Source of the DNA: JACPRB01 sp964468745
GTDB taxonomy: Bacteria; Planctomycetota; MHYJ01; JACPRB01
Assembly: GCA_964468745.1 (NCBI GenBank)
Contig: CAYXVY010000077.1
Coordinates: 1-12,731 of the forward strand
Direction: 5' to 3'
DNA length: 12,731 nucleotides
Position numbers and translations under genes: made by a program. The stretch's first letter is position 1. Every line of letters begins with the position of its first letter. This document shows, one piece after another, positions 1 to 7,383 of the stretch. Below the pieces are notes generated by a model, which ran no database searches, was not told where the DNA came from, and saw nothing but the letters and a program-made list of their open reading frames with translations.

Positions 1-1248
1 CCGAGGATCGGTCGCGCGTACCTCCTTGAGAAAGACGCCGACATCGATGCCGCGAACGTGAAGGACGCGTGGGTGGTCTGCGCCGGACGCCCGACAAGCG
101 ACCAGCTCACCGAATGCGAAGAGGCAGGCGCTTTCGGTTTCGTGCGCGCGGGGCAAGGCGAGGTGCTCCACGGCGGCGGCAACCAGGGCATCTCCTGGGA
201 CAACCTTCCGAAGCGCGTGAACATCACGGTCGTCGCCAGCCAGCACAAGAAGATCGTCGCGTACCTGCGCGACGCCAAGGCGGTCAAGCTGTCGATCGAC
301 ATCAACAACACGTTCAAGGAGGGACCGCCCCCCTGCTACAACGTGATCGCCGACATCGTCGGCACGGAGAAGCCTGACGAGTACGTCATCGTCGGCGGTC
401 ACATCGACTCGTGGGACGGCGCCAAGGGGGCGACCGACAACGGCACGGGGGCGAGCACGACGATCGAGGCCGCGCGCATCCTCGCGGCGGTAGGCGTCAA
501 GCCGAAGCGGACCATCCGGTTCATGCTCTGGAGCGGCGAGGAGCAGGGACTCCTCGGTTCGCAGGCCTGGTGCCGCAAGAACAAGGCATTGATGCCGAAG
601 ATTTCAGCGGTATTCGTCCACGACATGGGGACGAATTACCTCTCGGGGCTCGGCGTCACCGCAAACATGATGCCGCTCTTCGAGAAGGTGTGCGCGCCGC
701 TGCTGACCCTGAATAAGGACATGCCGTTCAAGCTCAGCACGGTCGGCGGTCTCACCGGAGCGGCGGGCGGCGGCAGCAGCGACCACGCCAGCTTCCTCTC
801 CCAAGGCGTGCCGGGCTTCTTCTGGAACCAGTCGGGGAAGGCCGTCTACGGCAAGGGCTGGCACACGCAGCACGACAAATACGATCTCGCCGTGCCCGAA
901 TACCAGCAGCACAGCTCGATGGTCATCGCGATCACGGCGCTCGGAGTGGCCAATCTCGACGCACTGATCCCGCGCGACGACATGGCCAGCAAGGGCGGCG
1001 GCGAAGGTCGCGCGCCGCGCAAGATGCTCGGCATCCAGTGCGAGGACGACCTGATCCTCACGAACATCACCGAAGGCAGCGCCGCCGATCGAGCGGGCCT
1101 CAAGGAAGGGGACAAGATCGTGAAGATCGGCGACGTCACGCCGGCGGATCTCGCCGAATTCCGTGACGCGATCCAGAAGTCGCCGAAGGAGACGACCGTA
1201 ACGATTCAGCGCGAAGGCAAGGAATTGGTCCTGAAGGTTAGCTTTTAG
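1..1248 (+). CDS. Secreted M28-family zinc metallopeptidase with C-terminal PDZ domain (5' end outside window)
   Basis: The frame is open from base 1, so the start lies upstream; by alignment with the next gene about 120-130 N-terminal residues, including the expected signal peptide, are missing. Family M28 enzymes are co-catalytic zinc aminopeptidases or carboxypeptidases. The zinc-ligand pattern is visible: GGHIDSWD (His codon 400-402), TDNGTG (Asp codon 436-438), SGEEQGLLGS with the catalytic/ligand Glu pair, VHDMGTN (Asp) and WHTQHD (His). A protease-associated-like insert precedes the peptidase core. After a Gly-rich linker, the last ~75 residues form a PDZ domain beginning RKMLGIQCEDD, which may bind peptide C-termini. 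The stop TAG lies 53 bp before the start of a close paralog on the same strand, so the two are probably co-transcribed. Substrate specificity cannot be read from the sequence. Confidence 0.93.
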   Translation, partial: PRIGRAYLLEKDADIDAANVKDAWVVCAGRPTSDQLTECEEAGAFGFVRAGQGEVLHGGGNQGISWDNLPKRVNITVVASQHKKIVAYLRDAKAVKLSIDINNTFKEGPPPCYNVIADIVGTEKPDEYVIVGGHIDSWDGAKGATDNGTGASTTIEAARILAAVGVKPKRTIRFMLWSGEEQGLLGSQAWCRKNKALMPKISAVFVHDMGTNYLSGLGVTANMMPLFEKVCAPLLTLNKDMPFKLSTVGGLTGAAGGGSSDHASFLSQGVPGFFWNQSGKAVYGKGWHTQHDKYDLAVPEYQQHSSMVIAITALGVANLDALIPRDDMASKGGGEGRAPRKMLGIQCEDDLILTNITEGSAADRAGLKEGDKIVKIGDVTPADLAEFRDAIQKSPKETTVTIQREGKELVLKVSF

Positions 1249-1250
1249 TG

Positions 1251-1290
1251 ATGAGTTATGGGGAGTCCTCTCCGACTCCCAACTCCTAAC
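1251..1290. repeat. Short inverted heptamer-repeat hairpin between the peptidase paralogs
   Basis: The core is a perfect 7-bp stem, GGGAGTC (1261-1267) and GACTCCC (1274-1280), with the 6-nt loop CTCTCC. Both arms continue as degenerate 7-bp units: to the right GACTCCC, AACTCCT, AAC; to the left, read on the opposite strand, GACTCCC then an offset ACTC-containing unit with a 2-nt slip. It has no U-tract, so a classical intrinsic terminator is not supported. It looks like a minimal version of the element at 8516-8660, which uses the same CTCCC heptamer. Confidence 0.6.
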
Positions 1291-1301
1291 AAGAAGGGTT
1301 T

Positions 1302-2927
1302 ATGACCACGATTGCCCGGCTTGTCGCACTCTTGCTGCTGACGCTCTCGACCTCGCTCTTTGCGCAGGAAGCGTCTCCCATCGACGCGATCCTTAAGGAG
1401 GGCAAGGAAAACTGCCAGGTGATGGCGCACCTCGATCACCTGACGAACAAGATCGGCCCGCGCCTCACGGGATCCGACAAGCTGACGCAGGCGCAGGAGT
1501 GGGCGAAGGGGCTCTTCGAGAGCTACGGGCTCAAGAACGTCCGCATGGAGGAATGGGGGACGTTCAAGGTCGGATTCAATCGCGGCCCGTGGACCGGGAC
1601 CATGCTCGCGCCTCAGCACGTCGAGCTCACGTGCGGCACGATGTCCTGGACCGCTGGCACGGACGGCCCGAAGTCCGGTCCCGCGTACCTGATCGAGAAG
1701 GACACCACGGTCGACGCCAAGAAGGCCAAGGGCGCATGGATCGTCACGAGCGGCCGGCCCACGAACGACGCGATGACCGCGTGCGAAGCGGCGGGCGCCT
1801 TCGGGTTCGTCAGGGCCTCCGACAGCGGTGAGCTCATCCTCACCGGTGGGAACCACAACCTCACGTGGGAGAAGATCCCGAAGCGCGTAACTGTCCACGT
1901 CATCAAATCGCAGCACAAGGACATCGTCGATCAGCTCAAGGCGGGCAAGGCCGTGAAGCTGCAGTTCGACATCAAGAACGAATTCAAACAGGGACCGATC
2001 AAGCTCTACAACGTCATCGGCGAGATCCCCGGCACGGAGAAGCCGGACGAGTACGTAATCGTTGGCGGGCACATCGACTCGTGGGACGGCGCCACCGGCA
2101 CGACCGACAACGGAACGGGAACGTGCACGACGATCGAGGCGGCGCGCATCCTGACGAAGATCGGCGCGAAACCGAAGCGCACGATCCGCTTCATGCTCTG
2201 GAGCGGCGAGGAGCAGGGACTCCTCGGCTCACAGGCGTTCCTGCGCAAGCACAAAGATGAGCTCGCGAAGATCTCCGCCGTCCTCGTGCACGACGGCGGG
2301 ACGAACTACGTGTCCGGCATCAATGCCACGGCGCCCATGGTGCCGCTCTTCGAAAAGATCTTCGAGCCCGTCAAATCGCTGAACGCCGGTCTGCCATTCA
2401 AGGTCAACCCCGTGAAGAACCTGCCCTACCCCATCGGCAGCGATCACGACTCGTATCTGCAGGCGGGCGTGCCCGGCTTCTTCTGGAACCAGAAACGCAC
2501 GAAGGACAAGGGCCAGGATTACAACCACGAGCACCACACGCAGCACGACCTCTACAACACGGCCGTGCCCGAGTTCCAGCAGCACACGTCCATCGTGATT
2601 GCCGTCGGCGCGCTCGGCATCGCGAACCTCGACGATCTGCTGCCGCGGAAGGACATTCGCGGCGGCGGAGGTGGAGGCGACGAACCCCCGCGCCGCATGC
2701 TCGGCATCCAGTGCGAGGACGACCTCGTCCTGACGGTCATCACCGACGACAGCGCGGCCTCACGCGCAGGCCTCAAGGAAGGCGACACGATCGTCAAGCT
2801 GGGCGGCGTGAAGCCGAAGGACCTCTCCGAGCTGCGCGATGCAATCCAGAAATCGCAGCGCGACACGACAGTGACGATCCTCCGCAACGGCAAGGAGCTG
2901 GAGCTGAAGATTCAGTTCGACAACTAG
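1302..2927 (+). CDS. Secreted M28-family zinc metallopeptidase with PA-like insert and C-terminal PDZ domain
   Basis: 541 residues, complete. Residues 1-21 form a signal peptide (hydrophobic core LVALLLLTLSTSLF, likely cleavage after FAQ), so it is exported. Residues ~110-235 resemble a protease-associated insert. The peptidase core carries H257 (GGHIDSWD), D269 (TDNGTG), E303/E304 (SGEEQG), D331 (VHDGGTN) and H412 (HHTQHD); the spacing matches known M28 aminopeptidase metal sites (H-12-D-34-E-E-27-D). A Gly-rich linker (454-459) leads to a PDZ domain at ~465-540 (RRMLGIQCEDD ... GLKEGDTIVKLGG). Start chosen from the signal peptide and an upstream purine-rich GAAGGG at 1293-1298, a slightly short spacing. 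It is a tandem paralog of the preceding gene, with long identical DNA blocks. The peptide specificity is unknown. Confidence 0.95.
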   Translation: MTTIARLVALLLLTLSTSLFAQEASPIDAILKEGKENCQVMAHLDHLTNKIGPRLTGSDKLTQAQEWAKGLFESYGLKNVRMEEWGTFKVGFNRGPWTGTMLAPQHVELTCGTMSWTAGTDGPKSGPAYLIEKDTTVDAKKAKGAWIVTSGRPTNDAMTACEAAGAFGFVRASDSGELILTGGNHNLTWEKIPKRVTVHVIKSQHKDIVDQLKAGKAVKLQFDIKNEFKQGPIKLYNVIGEIPGTEKPDEYVIVGGHIDSWDGATGTTDNGTGTCTTIEAARILTKIGAKPKRTIRFMLWSGEEQGLLGSQAFLRKHKDELAKISAVLVHDGGTNYVSGINATAPMVPLFEKIFEPVKSLNAGLPFKVNPVKNLPYPIGSDHDSYLQAGVPGFFWNQKRTKDKGQDYNHEHHTQHDLYNTAVPEFQQHTSIVIAVGALGIANLDDLLPRKDIRGGGGGGDEPPRRMLGIQCEDDLVLTVITDDSAASRAGLKEGDTIVKLGGVKPKDLSELRDAIQKSQRDTTVTILRNGKELELKIQFDN

Positions 2928-2964
2928 CTGGACCGGCTACACGCCCCGGCGAATGGCGACCCCG

Positions 2965-2999
2965 CGCGTTAGCGCTTGCGCGAAGCGCTGCACAACGCG
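2965..2999. repeat. Two-tier hairpin, GC-rich palindrome
   Basis: The inner stem AGCGCTT (2971-2977) pairs perfectly with AAGCGCT (2983-2989) around loop GCGCG. An outer stem CGCGTT (2965-2970) pairs with AACGCG (2994-2999), with a 4-nt one-sided bulge. It starts 38 bp after the peptidase stop codon. No U-tract follows, so a factor-independent terminator is only weakly supported. Confidence 0.6.
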
Positions 3000-3063
3000 G
3001 GTCATTCGAGTCGATCCAGGCACACTTGGGTGCGAGCCGAGAACCGATCCGACCCCTGACGAA

Positions 3064-3087
3064 TGCTTGCGCAAGCGAGCGCAAGCA
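3064..3087. repeat. Perfect 9-bp inverted repeat
   Basis: TGCTTGCGC (3064-3072) and GCGCAAGCA (3079-3087) are perfect reverse complements around a 6-nt loop. It shares the word CTTGCGC with the hairpin at 2965-2999. Confidence 0.65.
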
Positions 3088-3126
3088 CGGCTGACGAACC
3101 GTCTCGTTGCACTCTGCAGCACGCCG

Positions 3127-3161
3127 ATCGGCCTCGCACCAACTGTCGGACCGAGGCCGAT
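3127..3161. repeat. Perfect 10-bp inverted repeat
   Basis: ATCGGCCTCG (3127-3136) and CGAGGCCGAT (3152-3161) pair perfectly around a 15-nt loop. This is long enough to be a dimer-binding operator or an RNA stem. TTT follows at 3161-3163 only, too short for a U-tract. Confidence 0.6.
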
Positions 3162-3345
3162 TTGTCGCGCAAGCGCGCTGATGCCGGCGAGCTACGCTTG
3201 GGGGGCGCTTTTGGCAGCCGACGACAGGGCTCCCCTGCTCGCGCATGCGGCAACAGCATCCGAGCGGAGAATCCCCGAGACGGTGAGATGCACTTATTTC
3301 TGAAGAATGTTGCCGATTCGCGATGAATATTGGGCCTCCCGAAGC

Positions 3346-3363
3346 ACACCTTGTTAGAGGTGT
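3346..3363 (+). promoter_or_regulatory. Hairpin that may mask the ribosome binding site of the next gene
   Basis: ACACCT (3346-3351) is the perfect reverse complement of AGGTGT (3358-3363), with loop TGTTAG. The Shine-Dalgarno AGAGG (3356-3360) lies partly in the 3' arm, 6 nt before the ATG at 3367. In RNA this stem would hide half of the ribosome binding site. The pairing is seen directly; a regulatory role is inference. Confidence 0.4.
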
Positions 3364-3366
3364 CCA

Positions 3367-4095
3367 ATGCGCCATGATGACGAAGGTTGGTGTGTGCTGC
3401 CGCTGGCCAAGGTCGGTTTCTCAAGACCCCTGATCCTGAAGTTCGCCGATGGCGTATTTTCGACGATCCGCGACGCATTCAACGACCCCTTGAGACGGGA
3501 AGCAGCAGCACGGCAGCAGGCCGCCGACGTGCGGAAGCTGTTTCGAGAGGAGAGGGTGCGGGCCTCCGAGCGTGCTGCGGAGAAGGGCGTGGCTCTCGTC
3601 CGCTACCGCAAGGCTCACGGCCACGGCTGCTACCAGCAGTTCCTGCGCGATATTGGCGTCAGTCCCAGAACCGCCAGCAACCTCATCTGCCTCGCTTTCT
3701 TCCGCTGGCGCGCGCCGCGACTTTTCGAACGCCTCGCCTGCCTCGGCCCCACAAAGCTGTACCGCCTGGCGGTCCTCGATGATTCACGCATCGGCGGCCT
3801 CGATCCCGACGCAACCTTCTCGTTCGACAACAAGCAGACCTGCCTGCGCTACATGACGGACCGTGATCTCATAATGTACTTGCGCGACCGATTCCCCGTC
3901 GCCACGCGCCCACGCTGGCTGCGGGTACGAACCGCCACGCTCGGTGCTCGCAGAATGATCGAGAACTTCCCCCCGGCGGAATCCGTCGATGCTTCCGAGC
4001 TACAGCTCGTTCGCGATGCTGCGCAGACTGTCGTCAATCGCCTGACTGCCAAACTTGCGCAGGCGAGCTTTCCGAATCAGCGCGCTCACGTGTGA
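3367..4095 (+). CDS. Putative DNA-binding protein with DUF3102-like helix-turn-helix
   Basis: 242 residues, no signal peptide or membrane segment. Residues ~74-135 (ALVRYRKAHGHGCYQQFL, then IGVSPRTASNLICLA, later LGPTKLYRLAVL) follow the DUF3102-type pattern of a helical DNA-binding module: 'hGxxxxFLxxxGvSxRTAxNlmxLA', then 'LGxxKLYxLA'. RTASN sits at the expected recognition helix. Residues 40-75 are a charged, probably coiled segment. Residues 163-176 (MTDRDLIMYLRDRF) and the C-terminal helix (210-232) are not assigned to a family. The start is supported by AGAGG at 3356-3360. It stands alone, convergent with the phosphatase gene downstream, and follows a palindrome-rich stretch that would be a natural target for autoregulation (inference). 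The wider role is unknown; transcription factor or plasmid/partition-type ParB relative are both possible. Confidence 0.7.
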   Translation: MRHDDEGWCVLPLAKVGFSRPLILKFADGVFSTIRDAFNDPLRREAAARQQAADVRKLFREERVRASERAAEKGVALVRYRKAHGHGCYQQFLRDIGVSPRTASNLICLAFFRWRAPRLFERLACLGPTKLYRLAVLDDSRIGGLDPDATFSFDNKQTCLRYMTDRDLIMYLRDRFPVATRPRWLRVRTATLGARRMIENFPPAESVDASELQLVRDAAQTVVNRLTAKLAQASFPNQRAHV

Positions 4096-4122
4096 AGCAA
4101 CTGGACGCCCCTCAACGCCTTG

Positions 4123-4160
4123 CCTGACGTAGGGCGGCGCGCTGGCAGCATCGCGTCAGG
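4123..4160. terminator. Possible bidirectional terminator hairpin between convergent genes
   Basis: CCTGACG (4123-4129) pairs with CGTCAGG (4154-4160) around 24 nt in the 105-bp gap between two convergent stop codons. The loop is long and neither strand has a clear U-tract, so this is a weak call supported mostly by position. Confidence 0.3.
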
Positions 4161-4200
4161 GCAGAGTCCCTGCTCAACAACACACGCAGCCCTTGAAGAG

Positions 4201-5496
4201 TCAATTCGTCAACTGATCCTGGATCCAAGACCGCAGCAACGTCATATCCCACGGCGCCGAGTCGGTCTCCGCGACGAACACGGGGCCGTCCTGCGGATTG
4301 ACCGGCGCGAGACCGTGACTTCCCTTCACAAGGGACGTGTCCAGCGGAACGACATCCATTCGATAGCGGAACCCGAGCATCTTCTGGAGCAGCCGTGCGC
4401 CCGCGCGCAGTCCGGACGTCATGAACAGCTCGCACGGGTCGTAGCCGGGCTTCCGATGGACGTCGACCGTGCGCGCGAAGTCGGGAGCTCGAAGGTCGTC
4501 CAGCCAATACGGGTAGGCGAACCAGGCGTCCGGCTTGCTCAATGCGATGAGCTCGCCCGAACGGCGATGATTCAAACCCACCTCGCGTGGATCGAGCACC
4601 TTGTCGACCCCCTCAAGCGACTCGATCGCGCGCTTCACCTCCTCCAACAGGCCCGGTTGCGCCACGTAGACGTGCGCAATCTGGTGATCGGCGACCGCGA
4701 ACGCATTCGAAGCGTGCGTGTCGAGCATTTCGCCGAATGGACCGTCGCGCACCAGCAGCCACCCTTGCTCGCGGAGACAGCGATTGATCATGACAGCGCG
4801 AGAGACCCGAGTGAGCCCGTACTCGGAGACGATCACCGGCTTCGCGTCGATCTCCTTTGCAGCCGCGAGCACCGTCGCCACGCAACGATCCACCTGGCGC
4901 AGCGCCCACGCATCCCCTGGCCCGTTCCGCTGATACTCGTAATCGAGGTGCGGCAGATACACGAGTGTCAGATCCGGCTTATGCCGCCGCATCACCGCCG
5001 CGCTCGCGCGAGCGATCCAGTCCGACGACGGCAACCCCGCCTTCGGCCCCCAGAAGGAGAAGAACGGGAACGCGCCGAGCTCGCGCTCGAGCTCGCAGCC
5101 CGTCGCATCGATGATGCCGAATGCCTTCGAACCGTCAGCCCCGTAGTACGGCTTGGGCGTCGCGTACCAGTCGACGGCCGCCCCCTGGTTGAACCACCAG
5201 AACATCTTCGCGCACGTGAAGCGGCGCGGCGCATAGATCGGCTCCGCGTCGAGCAGGCGGTTCGACTGCTGCCAGAAGCGCACCTCCATCGTGTCGCGAT
5301 AGAGCCACCCGTTGCCCACGATCCCGTGCTGCGCCGGCCCGACGCCCGTCAGCATGGTCGCCTGCGCGGTGCACGTGACCTGCGGGACCGGCCCCGCGAG
5401 CGGCCGCGCCTGCCCCACGCTCGCAATCGCGGGCGTGTCCCCTCCCACCAGTCGCGGCGTGAGACCGACGACGTTGATCACGCAGAGGCGCGTCAT
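4201..5496 (-). CDS. Alkaline-phosphatase-superfamily protein (nucleotide pyrophosphatase/phosphodiesterase-like)
   Basis: 431 residues. The start is ATG at 5494-5496, sharing ATGA with the stop of the upstream kinase gene; a longer in-frame extension to 5697 lies wholly inside the kinase and has no family-like sequence. The N-terminus (MTRLCVINVVGLTPRLVGG) aligns with the first strand of type I phosphodiesterases. T41 in QVTCTAQATMLTG fits the Thr nucleophile, followed by GPAQHGIVGNGW, LPHLDYEYQRNGP (182-193), SEYGLT (224-229), the HRKPGYDP segment (347-354) and KGSHG (391-395). In canonical members the first strand holds a ligand Asp and the fourth motif is SDHGM; here these are Val and Glu/Tyr, so metal binding may be reduced or altered. 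The best resemblance I recall is to the phosphatase-like member of eustigmatophyte/cyanobacterial ebo clusters, but no other ebo gene is here. Cytoplasmic by sequence. Substrate unknown. Confidence 0.85.
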   Translation of the reverse strand: MTRLCVINVVGLTPRLVGGDTPAIASVGQARPLAGPVPQVTCTAQATMLTGVGPAQHGIVGNGWLYRDTMEVRFWQQSNRLLDAEPIYAPRRFTCAKMFWWFNQGAAVDWYATPKPYYGADGSKAFGIIDATGCELERELGAFPFFSFWGPKAGLPSSDWIARASAAVMRRHKPDLTLVYLPHLDYEYQRNGPGDAWALRQVDRCVATVLAAAKEIDAKPVIVSEYGLTRVSRAVMINRCLREQGWLLVRDGPFGEMLDTHASNAFAVADHQIAHVYVAQPGLLEEVKRAIESLEGVDKVLDPREVGLNHRRSGELIALSKPDAWFAYPYWLDDLRAPDFARTVDVHRKPGYDPCELFMTSGLRAGARLLQKMLGFRYRMDVVPLDTSLVKGSHGLAPVNPQDGPVFVAETDSAPWDMTLLRSWIQDQLTN

Positions 5497-7358
5497 GAGT
5501 CGGCCACGGTCGTGCGCAATGCGTCGGCCGCCGGCTTGAGTGGCGTGCCGTCGAGCGACGAGAGAAACGCCTTCGCGATTTCGAACAGCCTTGCATTGAT
5601 GGCGTAAAGCGCGAGCGCGAGACGATCCGCCGGCTCTCCTAGTTTCAATACGTCCGCCGCAAGCGCGACGAGCTGCACCGGCTTCAGCGCCGCCCACGCG
5701 AGCTCGATCGACTGCCCCCGATGAAACGCGACGACCATCTTGCGGGTCGCTCGCAGCAGCTCGACGCCCGGCAGCACCGTTCCGTCGAGCAGTTCAAGCT
5801 TTGCGACTTTCGGCCTCATCGCGTTGATCTTCGCCACCATCCGCGCCCTGAAATCCTCGAGGCATCGCAACTGGCGCCGCTGATCCGTCGCGATCGCCGC
5901 CAGGTCGCCCGCGTCCCACGGAAACTCGGTGTCGCCGATCTCCTGGAATGCCTTCTCAAGATCGAAACGCGTGACCTTGTCCTGGATCGGAGCCGCATTG
6001 ATGCGCGCCGGGGGCGCGGCCTGCTGCGTCTCCGAGGTAAGCCGGATACGCACCACGGACGCCATCCGCTCCAGTTCGTCGGCGATGGCCTTCGCCGACG
6101 GCGGCCGCTTGCCGCGGTCCTTCTCCAGGCACTGCATCGCGAGCGCGTCGAGCTTCAACGCCTGCAACAGCAGCAGGGTCGTGTTGTCGCGCTTCAGCTC
6201 GCCGTTCTTATGCGCCGCCTCGAGCGGGGGCGTCGGCTTCACATTCACCGCCTTGTGCAACATCTCGTACGCGGTGCCGTCGAAGACCTGCCGCCCCGCC
6301 ATCAGCTCGTAGAGGATCGACCCGAGCGCGTAGATGTCCGTCCACGGCCCGATGTCCTCGCGTTTCCCCGTCAGCTGTTCGGGCGCCATGTACGCGGGCG
6401 TCCCGCGCACGTGCGTCTTCGCGCCTTCGCCCGTCTGCGCCGGCACGTCGGCGGGCTGCGCTAGGCCGAAGTCCACGATATACGCGTGGTTGCGCGTGTC
6501 GATCAGGATGTTGCCCGGCTTCATGTCGCAATGCACGATGGGCTTCGGAAACGTGTGCGCGTAGTGGATGCCCATCGCGACGTCCCGCATCATCTCCATC
6601 GCCTGCGCCGCGTCCTCGTAGAGGGGCGACAGGCGTCCGCGCGCCTGCGCCGCGCGGATGTGCGCGGCGAGCGGGTCCCCTTCTACGTACTCCATGCAAA
6701 TGTAGAACTCCTCGCCGAATCGGCCCGCGTCGAACACAGGCACGATGTTCGGATGACGCAGCCGGATCGAATTGCGCGCCTCCACCAGCAGGTCCTTGAT
6801 GAGGTCCTCCCGGCTCAGCTTGTCGCTTTTGATCTTGCGCACCAGCTTTAGGGCGACGTACTGCCCGAGGACGAGATCCCACGCCTTGTAAACGATGCCG
6901 GCGCCGCCCTTGCCCGCCTCCTCAACGAGGACATACTTCCCCAGGCACCGGGACGCTTCGGACCGCGCAAGCTCCACGTCGCTCGGCAGCTTACCCTGGA
7001 TAAGGACCATCGTGTCCTGCGTCTGGCGGGCGCCGAGCGCGCGCCAGGACACAGGACCTCCGCATCGCGCGCAACGCTCCCCCTCGTGCGTGACCCGCGG
7101 AACCGGCACCGCGACATTGCACTCCGCGCAGAACCGGCTGCGCTTCTGCATGGACGCAAGAATCTCGTCGACCTGCAGCCGGCTGAGGTTGCCGCGCTCG
7201 ATCAGCAAGTCCCAAAGAAACGGCGGATGGCCGCCAAGACGCTCGCGCCGGTCGCGCTCCCACATCGCCTCGCGAAGCTCCTCGTCCGAGACGAGGCCGC
7301 GAGCGACCAGGGCGTTGCCGAATTCCGCGTCGTCCATAGGCGGCGTCAATTCTAACAT
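5493..7358 (-). CDS. Multidomain Ser/Thr protein kinase (PknB-like) with N-terminal helical repeat, zinc ribbon and C-terminal extension
   Basis: 621 residues, no transmembrane segment, so cytoplasmic, unlike many PknB-type kinases. Residues ~10-70 hold two 'GxxLVxRGLVSxEEL' helical units like the N-terminal module of type II/IV secretion ATPases. Residues 77-99 are a C-x2-C...C-x2-C zinc ribbon. The kinase domain spans ~140-432: Gly loop GKGGAG (149-154), K171, E193, catalytic loop HCDMKPGN (276-283), DFG (296-298), GTPAYMAPEQ (319-328), WTDIYALG (339-346). HCD replaces HRD, making it a non-RD kinase. Residues ~515-600 form an unnamed C-terminal domain (LELLDGTVLPGV, then IELAWAALKPVQL and helices) resembling tails of planctomycete kinases. 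The start could also be the second Met (7337); neither has a strong Shine-Dalgarno. Its stop overlaps the phosphatase start by 4 bases, implying translational coupling. Confidence 0.92.
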   Translation of the reverse strand: MLELTPPMDDAEFGNALVARGLVSDEELREAMWERDRRERLGGHPPFLWDLLIERGNLSRLQVDEILASMQKRSRFCAECNVAVPVPRVTHEGERCARCGGPVSWRALGARQTQDTMVLIQGKLPSDVELARSEASRCLGKYVLVEEAGKGGAGIVYKAWDLVLGQYVALKLVRKIKSDKLSREDLIKDLLVEARNSIRLRHPNIVPVFDAGRFGEEFYICMEYVEGDPLAAHIRAAQARGRLSPLYEDAAQAMEMMRDVAMGIHYAHTFPKPIVHCDMKPGNILIDTRNHAYIVDFGLAQPADVPAQTGEGAKTHVRGTPAYMAPEQLTGKREDIGPWTDIYALGSILYELMAGRQVFDGTAYEMLHKAVNVKPTPPLEAAHKNGELKRDNTTLLLLQALKLDALAMQCLEKDRGKRPPSAKAIADELERMASVVRIRLTSETQQAAPPARINAAPIQDKVTRFDLEKAFQEIGDTEFPWDAGDLAAIATDQRRQLRCLEDFRARMVAKINAMRPKVAKLELLDGTVLPGVELLRATRKMVVAFHRGQSIELAWAALKPVQLVALAADVLKLGEPADRLALALYAINARLFEIAKAFLSSLDGTPLKPAADALRTTVADS

Positions 7359-7383
7359 GGCTGGAGTAATCCGCCGACGCTGC

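Larger units (their letters stand above)
2928..3366. other. 439-bp gene-free region with clustered palindromes upstream of a DNA-binding gene
   Basis: No convincing gene is present on either strand. It holds strong stem-loops: cgcgtt/aacgcg enclosing AGCGCTT-GCGCG-AAGCGCT (2965-2999); TGCTTGCGC/GCGCAAGCA with a 6-nt loop (3064-3087); ATCGGCCTCG/CGAGGCCGAT with a 15-nt loop (3127-3161); and CGGCAACA/TGTTGCCG separated by 52 nt (3248-3255 and 3308-3315). The core word GCGCTTGCGC or its complement recurs around 2971-2983, 3066-3086 and 3168-3177. Base composition turns AT-richer around 3290-3335, the likely promoter area of the next gene, but I see no clean -35/-10 pair. It could hold REP-like elements, operators or a structured RNA. 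Confidence 0.55.

Noticed and set aside
2962..3000. Integron attC-like site (GTTAGCG near a hairpin)
   Set aside because: The sequence does not satisfy the GTTRRRY/RYYYAAC core-site consensus and no integrase or cassette is present.
2794..3478. Overlapping minus-strand open frames (up to 193 codons) across the gene-free region
   Set aside because: Composition is Arg/Ala/Ser/Cys-rich and they run into the antisense of real genes on both sides; the palindromes explain the region better.
4120..5607. A 495-codon open frame on the plus strand opposite the phosphatase gene
   Set aside because: It is Arg/His/Pro-rich with no family-like motif and is the antisense shadow of a gene with clear AlkP-superfamily motifs, as is common in GC-rich DNA.
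5497..5697. Longer N-terminal extension of the phosphatase-like gene
   Set aside because: It lies wholly inside the kinase gene, is Arg/Gly-rich, and family-like sequence begins exactly at the ATG in the ATGA overlap.
5721..6464. A 247-codon plus-strand open frame opposite the kinase
   Set aside because: Very Arg/Leu-rich, no recognisable domain, and it lies entirely antisense to the catalytic domain of a well-supported kinase.
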